DNA of 8,843 nucleotides from JAWLCG01 sp041687295 (GTDB taxonomy: Bacteria > Planctomycetota > Phycisphaerae > SM23-33 > FEN-1343): the NCBI GenBank assembly GCA_041687295.1, contig JAWLCG010000209.1:1-8843 (forward strand), read 5' to 3'. The position numbers and the translations under genes were made by a program. A model generated the notes under the pieces. The model made no database searches. It saw only the letters and a program-made list of their open reading frames with translations, and was not told the origin of the DNA. Shown piece after piece: positions 5,975 through 8,843 of the stretch (the first letter of the stretch is position 1; the number at the start of each line of letters is the position of its first letter).

Positions 5975-6346
5975 TTACCCGCCCCGTCCCTTGCCACCCT
6001 TGCGTTTGGCCAGGGCCTTTTCGGCGTAGCGGGCGATCTGGTCGGGATGGGTGAAGAACATCGAGTACTCGTAGTCGCCGCCGTGGTAGTCGCATCGGCG
6101 GTCGGAGTACTCGCGGCAGATCGTCGGGCGGGTCTCGTAGATGCCGCACAGGCCCGCCTCGCTCAGGTGCTCGCAGGGCGTGGCCATGCTGATGTACCAC
6201 TGCCCGTCGGTGACGAAGATCGTCACGCCCTTGTGCAGCAGGAACCAGCGGGCCTCCTGGAAGGCGGCCTCGGTGGTCGGCTCGTCGAACGGCAGCGCGA
6301 CGTACCGGCAGCAGATGGCTGAGCACTTGTGACAGATCGATCCCAT
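5975..6346 (-). CDS. YkgJ-type cysteine-cluster (CxxCxxxCC) protein
   Basis: This 123-aa protein starts with a cysteine cluster, Cys5-x2-Cys8-x3-Cys12-Cys13. It has four more cysteines at 58, 67, 77 and 85 in the order TPCEHL, GLCGIYETRPTICREY and RRC. This is the layout of the YkgJ/CxxCxxCC family, presumed to bind zinc or an iron-sulfur cluster, with no settled function. The IYETRPxxCREY stretch is characteristic of the family. The C-terminus is a Lys/Gly-rich basic tail. An AGGAG lies 4 nt before the ATG. The gene has its own promoter at 6388-6415 and is divergent from the RNA gene at 6471. It is cytoplasmic and monocistronic as far as can be seen. Confidence 0.88.
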   Translation of the reverse strand: MGSICHKCSAICCRYVALPFDEPTTEAAFQEARWFLLHKGVTIFVTDGQWYISMATPCEHLSEAGLCGIYETRPTICREYSDRRCDYHGGDYEYSMFFTHPDQIARYAEKALAKRKGGKGRGG

Positions 6347-6387
6347 ACCGCTCCTGAAATCCGGGCCAGCCCGGCCCGCAGGGTGCG

Positions 6388-6415
6388 ATTATAGGCCCCC
6401 CCCCTGCCGATGCAA
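6388..6415 (-). promoter_or_regulatory. Promoter of the ykgJ-like gene
   Basis: On the minus strand, TTGCAT (6410-6415) and TATAAT (6388-6393) are 16 nt apart; the spacer contains a run of nine G. It predicts a start near 6381 and a leader of about 35 nt before the ykgJ-like ATG. Both boxes and the CG/CGC flanks match the promoter at 3819-3846. Confidence 0.65.
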
Positions 6416-6436
6416 TGCATAGCCGCTTCTTGATGA

Positions 6437-6464
6437 TTGACAGGGGGTGGCCACCTTCTATAAT
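6437..6464 (+). promoter_or_regulatory. Perfect sigma70-type promoter of the structured RNA
   Basis: TTGACA (6437-6442) and TATAAT (6459-6464) both match the housekeeping consensus in all six positions with a 16-nt spacer. The expected start is near 6471. In a genome this GC-rich such a promoter implies strong, constitutive transcription, as for stable RNA genes. It lies back-to-back with the ykgJ promoter, with 21 nt between the two -35 boxes. Confidence 0.85.
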
Positions 6465-6470
6465 GGAGCG

Positions 6471-6689
6471 ACTGGAACGCCCCGGCATGGTGCGTCAGTG
6501 AGGAGACTTGCGGTGCGGAAGCCTCGGTCAGCCGAGAAGGTCGCGACGAGCCCGAAGGGGCAGCGGCCAGGCTTCTGCGCCCGCATTATTGGCCGAGTAC
6601 CCTCCCTGCCCTCCATGCCTTAGGCTGCCCTCGTTCCGGACGATCCCCATGAAGGCCCTGAGGCGAAACGAACGCTTCGGGGCTTTTTT
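6471..6689 (+). ncRNA. Structured non-coding RNA, 6S-like (or cimA leader)
   Basis: About 220 nt lie between a perfect promoter and an intrinsic terminator, with no coding capacity. By hand it folds into one long rod. An outer stem pairs GGAACG (6474-6479) with CGTTCC (6632-6637), extended outward with mismatches. GGCATGG (6484-6490) pairs with CCATGCC (6613-6619). An open central region follows (about 6491-6509 against 6585-6612). A 15-bp stem then pairs 6510-6524 with 6569-6584, including GAAGCCT/AGGCTTC, with one bulged C. The tip contains CTCGG-TCAG-CCGAG (6523-6536), a 6-bp stem (6539-6544 with 6563-6568) and GCCC-GAAG-GGGC (6550-6561). Size, rod shape and central bubble match 6S RNA, the RNA polymerase-binding regulator. 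The alternative is an attenuator-type leader of cimA, which begins 57 nt after the terminator. The start is inferred from the promoter. Confidence 0.6.
6655..6689 (+). terminator. Intrinsic terminator between the RNA and cimA
   Basis: GCCCTGAGGCG (6655-6665) pairs along all 11 positions (two G-T wobbles) with CGCTTCGGGGC (6673-6683) around a 7-nt loop. Six T follow at once (6684-6689). This is a textbook Rho-independent terminator on the plus strand. Confidence 0.9.
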
Positions 6690-6692
6690 CTT

Positions 6693-6723
6693 GCCGGCCC
6701 CGACCCCCGGCCCCCGGGCCGGC
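6693..6723 (+). repeat. Second hairpin between the terminator and cimA
   Basis: GCCGGCCC (6693-6700) is perfectly complementary to GGGCCGGC (6716-6723), with a C-rich 15-nt loop. It lies in the last 57 nt before cimA, just upstream of a weak GGGA that is the only ribosome-binding-like sequence. It may affect cimA translation or RNA stability, or be chance in GC-rich DNA. Confidence 0.4.
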
Positions 6724-6746
6724 CACCCAATACGGGAACAACGACC

Positions 6747-8360
6747 ATGACCGCACCGAAGAGCTACGTCGAGACCTACGACACCACCCTGCGCGACGGC
6801 ACCCAGGGCGAGGGCGTGAGCCTGTCGCTGGAGGACAAGCTGCTCATCGCCGAGCGCCTCGACGCGCTGGGCGTGGACTACATCGAGGGCGGCTACCCGC
6901 TCTCGAACCCCAAGGACACCGCCTTCTTCGCCGAGATCCGCAAGCGCAACATCCGCCGGGCCAAGGTCGCCGCCTTCGGCATGACCCGCCGCCGCGGCGT
7001 CAAGGCCGCCGACGACGTCGGCATGCGGGCCCTGCTGGACAGCGAGGCCCCCGTCTGCACCATCGTGGGCAAGACCTGGGACATGCACGTGACCGAGGTG
7101 CTGCGGGTGGAGCTGGACGAGAACCTCCGCATGATCGCCGAGAGCTGCAAAGTCTGCGCCGACGCGGGGCGCGAGGTGGTCTACGACGCCGAGCACTTCT
7201 TCGACGGCCGGCGGGCCAACCCCGAGTACACCATGCGGACCCTGGCGGCCGCCGTCGAGGGCGGCGCCAGCGTGCTGAGCCTGTGCGACACCAACGGCGG
7301 CTCGATGCCCGAGTGGATCGCCGAGGCCGTCCGCGCCGTCCGCGAGGCCTTCCCGGCCCTGCGGGTGGGCATCCACACGCACAACGACGCCGCCGTCGCC
7401 GTCGCCAACGCCCTGGCGGCCGTCCGGGCCGGGGCGGTGCACGTCCAGGGCACCATCAACGGCCTGGGCGAGCGGTGCGGCAACGCCGACCTGACCAGCG
7501 TCGTGCCCAACCTGGTGCTCAAGTACGGCTACCGCACCGGCCTGGACGACTCGCTGGCGGCCCTGACCGAGGCGAGCCGATACGTCTACGAGCTGGCCAA
7601 TCTGACCCTGCGCGAGGGCCAGCCCTACGTGGGCACCTCGGCGTTCGCGCACAAGGGCGGCATGCACGTGCACGCCGTGCAACGCAACACGACCACCTAC
7701 GAGCACATCGACCCGGCCCTGGTGGGCAACACGCGGCGGATCCTCGTCAGCGAGCTGTCCGGCGCGAGCAACATCGCCGCCAAGGCTGGCCGAAAGTTCA
7801 ACATCGACCAGGACCGCGACGCCCAGAAGCGCATCCTCGAGCGCGTCGTGCAGCTCGAGGGCGAGGGCTACCAGTTCGAGTCGGCCGACGCGAGCTTCGA
7901 GCTGCTCGTCCGCAAGGTGCTCGGCGGGGCGTGGTACGACAAGCCCTTCTGGGAGCTCGACCACTTCCGCTGCAACATCCTGCGGCAGGACGGCCAGCCG
8001 GCGACCACCGAGGCCGTCGTCCGCGTCCGCGTCGCGGGGACCGACGAGTACACCGTCGCCGAGGGCGACGGGCCGGTCAACGCCCTGGACGCCGCCCTCA
8101 GCAAGGCCCTGCTGCCGCACTACCCGGCCATGGCCAGGCTGCACCTGGACGACTACAAGGTACGCGTGGTCAACGCCGCCGCCGAGACGGCCGCCAAGGT
8201 TCGCGTCGCCATCCGCTTCCACGACGAGGAGCACAGCTTCGGCACCGTCGGCGTCAGCGAGAACATCATCGAGGCCAGCTGGCTCGCCCTCACCGACGCC
8301 GTCGAGTACAAGCTCCTCCGCGACCAGGAGCGGCAGAAGAAGGCCGTCCCCTCGGCGTAG
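6747..8360 (+). CDS. cimA: (R)-citramalate synthase
   Basis: This 537-aa enzyme condenses pyruvate with acetyl-CoA to (R)-citramalate, the threonine-independent entry to isoleucine. It belongs to the DRE-TIM metallolyase / 2-isopropylmalate synthase superfamily. The TIM barrel carries YDTTLRDGTQ (11-20) with Arg16 and Asp17, HTHND at 210-214 (metal-binding His210 and His212) and NGLGERCGNADL at 238-249. FAHKGGMHVHAV at 300-311 belongs to the linker. The C-terminal third, about 400-530, is the LeuA-type dimerisation/allosteric domain, usually the site of isoleucine feedback. Length and the EGVSLSLEDK and EGGYPLSNPKD segments fit the long citramalate synthase subfamily better than LeuA. The ribosome binding site is weak. 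It lies 57 nt after an intrinsic terminator, with no clear promoter between, so it may depend on read-through. Confidence 0.93.
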   Translation: MTAPKSYVETYDTTLRDGTQGEGVSLSLEDKLLIAERLDALGVDYIEGGYPLSNPKDTAFFAEIRKRNIRRAKVAAFGMTRRRGVKAADDVGMRALLDSEAPVCTIVGKTWDMHVTEVLRVELDENLRMIAESCKVCADAGREVVYDAEHFFDGRRANPEYTMRTLAAAVEGGASVLSLCDTNGGSMPEWIAEAVRAVREAFPALRVGIHTHNDAAVAVANALAAVRAGAVHVQGTINGLGERCGNADLTSVVPNLVLKYGYRTGLDDSLAALTEASRYVYELANLTLREGQPYVGTSAFAHKGGMHVHAVQRNTTTYEHIDPALVGNTRRILVSELSGASNIAAKAGRKFNIDQDRDAQKRILERVVQLEGEGYQFESADASFELLVRKVLGGAWYDKPFWELDHFRCNILRQDGQPATTEAVVRVRVAGTDEYTVAEGDGPVNALDAALSKALLPHYPAMARLHLDDYKVRVVNAAAETAAKVRVAIRFHDEEHSFGTVGVSENIIEASWLALTDAVEYKLLRDQERQKKAVPSA

Positions 8361-8399
8361 GCCATCTTCGAGCGGAGCGAGGCCCGGTGCGCGGTGCTC

Positions 8400-8474
8400 C
8401 ATATAGCCCCGGGCATGCCCGGGGTCTTGGGACCCGCACGCCACGAAGACCCCGGGCATGCCCGGGGCTATATG
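8400..8474. repeat. Perfect 29-bp inverted repeat with nested palindromes
   Basis: Positions 8400-8428 are the exact reverse complement of 8446-8474, with a 17-nt spacer. Each arm contains the 18-bp palindrome CCCCGGGCATGCCCGGGG, flanked by ATATAG on the outer side and TCTT on the inner side. The structure can therefore fold as one long hairpin or as two small ones. It lies 39 nt after the cimA stop and 20 nt before the next start. It may end cimA transcripts, but it has no T-run. The symmetry looks like a REP/BIME-type or other dispersed palindromic element. Confidence 0.85.
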
Positions 8475-8494
8475 TCCAGGACTGGGGGGCGGCG

Positions 8495-8843
8495 GTGGCG
8501 ACCTACGGCGACGATCTCGCGGAGCTGTACGACCTGCACTGGCAGGCGTGGCCGGAGCGGCTGTGGACGTTCCTCCGGCCCCGCCTGCCGGGCGGCGCCC
8601 GCACCTGGCTGGACCTGGCCTGCGGCACGGGGGTGCTGCTGGGGCGCGTCGTCGAGGCGGGCTACGAGGGCTACGGCATGGACGCCTCGGCCGGCCAACT
8701 CCGCCGGGCGCGCCGCCGCGCGCCGACGGCCCGTTTCGTGCAGGCCGACCTGCGGGACTTCACCCCCCCGCCGCGCTGGCCCGGCCGATTCGACGTGGTG
8801 CCGTGCCCCTCCTCGGCCCTGAACTACCTGAGGACCGCGACCG
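8495..8843 (+). CDS. Class I SAM-dependent methyltransferase (N-terminal part)
   Basis: The gene is cut by the window edge; 116 codons are visible without a stop. The Rossmann-fold methyltransferase motifs appear in order: motif I LDLACGTG (39-46), motif II GYGMDAS (59-65), motif III QADLRDF (83-89) and motif IV FDVVPCPSSALNYL (99-112). Residues 1-20 (ATYGDDLAELYDLHWQAWP) resemble the N-terminal helix of small-molecule methyltransferases. The best start is GTG at 8495, five bases after a GGGGGG that can act as ribosome binding site; no ATG is available in frame near it. The substrate cannot be told. It follows cimA by 134 nt, with the 29-bp inverted repeat between. Confidence 0.85.
   Translation, partial: MATYGDDLAELYDLHWQAWPERLWTFLRPRLPGGARTWLDLACGTGVLLGRVVEAGYEGYGMDASAGQLRRARRRAPTARFVQADLRDFTPPPRWPGRFDVVPCPSSALNYLRTAT

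Noticed and set aside
6487..6501. Leader peptide in the RNA upstream of cimA
   Set aside because: The first ATG gives only four codons (ATG GTG CGT CAG TGA) without a run of Ile, Leu or Val codons, so classical ribosome-mediated attenuation is not supported.
6471..6689. SRP RNA, tmRNA, RNase P RNA or T-box leader
   Set aside because: The SRP GGAA-loop helix with its flanking loop motif, a tRNA-like end, the RNase P core sequences and the T-box GGTGG-ACCGCG motif are all absent. The GCCC-GAAG-GGGC tip only superficially resembles the SRP loop.
6528..8459. 643-codon open frame on the minus strand opposite cimA
   Set aside because: It is the antisense shadow of a high-GC gene whose plus-strand product is clearly citramalate synthase. 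The translation is low-complexity and runs through the inverted repeat and the RNA gene.
8394..8822. Plus-strand 142-codon frame starting in the inverted repeat
   Set aside because: It reads through the palindromes in a frame different from the methyltransferase motifs, and its product is Arg/Pro/Ala-rich noise.
1..8843. CRISPR array, tRNA or rRNA genes
   Set aside because: I saw no regularly spaced direct repeats, no tRNA cloverleaf with the T-loop signature and no rRNA sequence in the window.

Overview
The window is very GC-rich, roughly 70% by eye, and tightly packed. It looks like a piece of a planctomycete chromosome, most likely from the Phycisphaerae. The best taxonomic pointer is the HYExAFE-family gene at 3852-4373, a family I know from that group. 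The gene complement (HisRS, BioB, citramalate synthase, a YkgJ-type cysteine-cluster protein) fits a free-living bacterium, and no phage or plasmid genes are visible.

Layout. Positions 1-433 carry no convincing gene. They hold an AT-rich patch, a tight cluster of three DnaA-box-like sequences (319-364) and a GC-rich hairpin. A leftward operon then runs from 3329 to 434: two small paralogous membrane-anchored proteins, biotin synthase (bioB) and a FabF-like beta-ketoacyl-ACP synthase that overlaps the end of bioB. Positions 3330-3622 have no gene but contain large nested inverted repeats. Next, still leftward, come a 62-aa membrane protein with its own promoter, the HYExAFE protein, and hisS; the last two overlap by 4 nt. 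Between hisS and the leftward ykgJ-like gene lies a 226-bp element with imperfect terminal inverted repeats (5730-5955), which looks like a MITE. Back-to-back promoters (6388-6464) separate ykgJ from the rightward half.

The rightward half starts with a perfect-consensus sigma70-type promoter (TTGACA-N16-TATAAT). It drives about 220 nt of non-coding, rod-folding RNA that ends at a strong intrinsic terminator (6655-6689). cimA starts 57 nt later. The RNA is either a 6S-like small RNA or an attenuator-type leader of cimA. After cimA comes a perfect 29-bp inverted repeat, each arm of which contains an 18-bp palindrome. The window then ends inside a SAM-dependent methyltransferase.

Functionally the window covers biotin synthesis with a possibly dedicated condensing enzyme, histidyl-tRNA charging, and the pyruvate-to-citramalate entry into isoleucine synthesis. 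The less ordinary parts are the coupled KAS-BioB pair, the structured RNA before cimA, the nuclease-like HYExAFE protein coupled to HisRS, the DnaA-box cluster and the non-coding repeat elements. All family assignments are from reading the sequence; nothing was searched.
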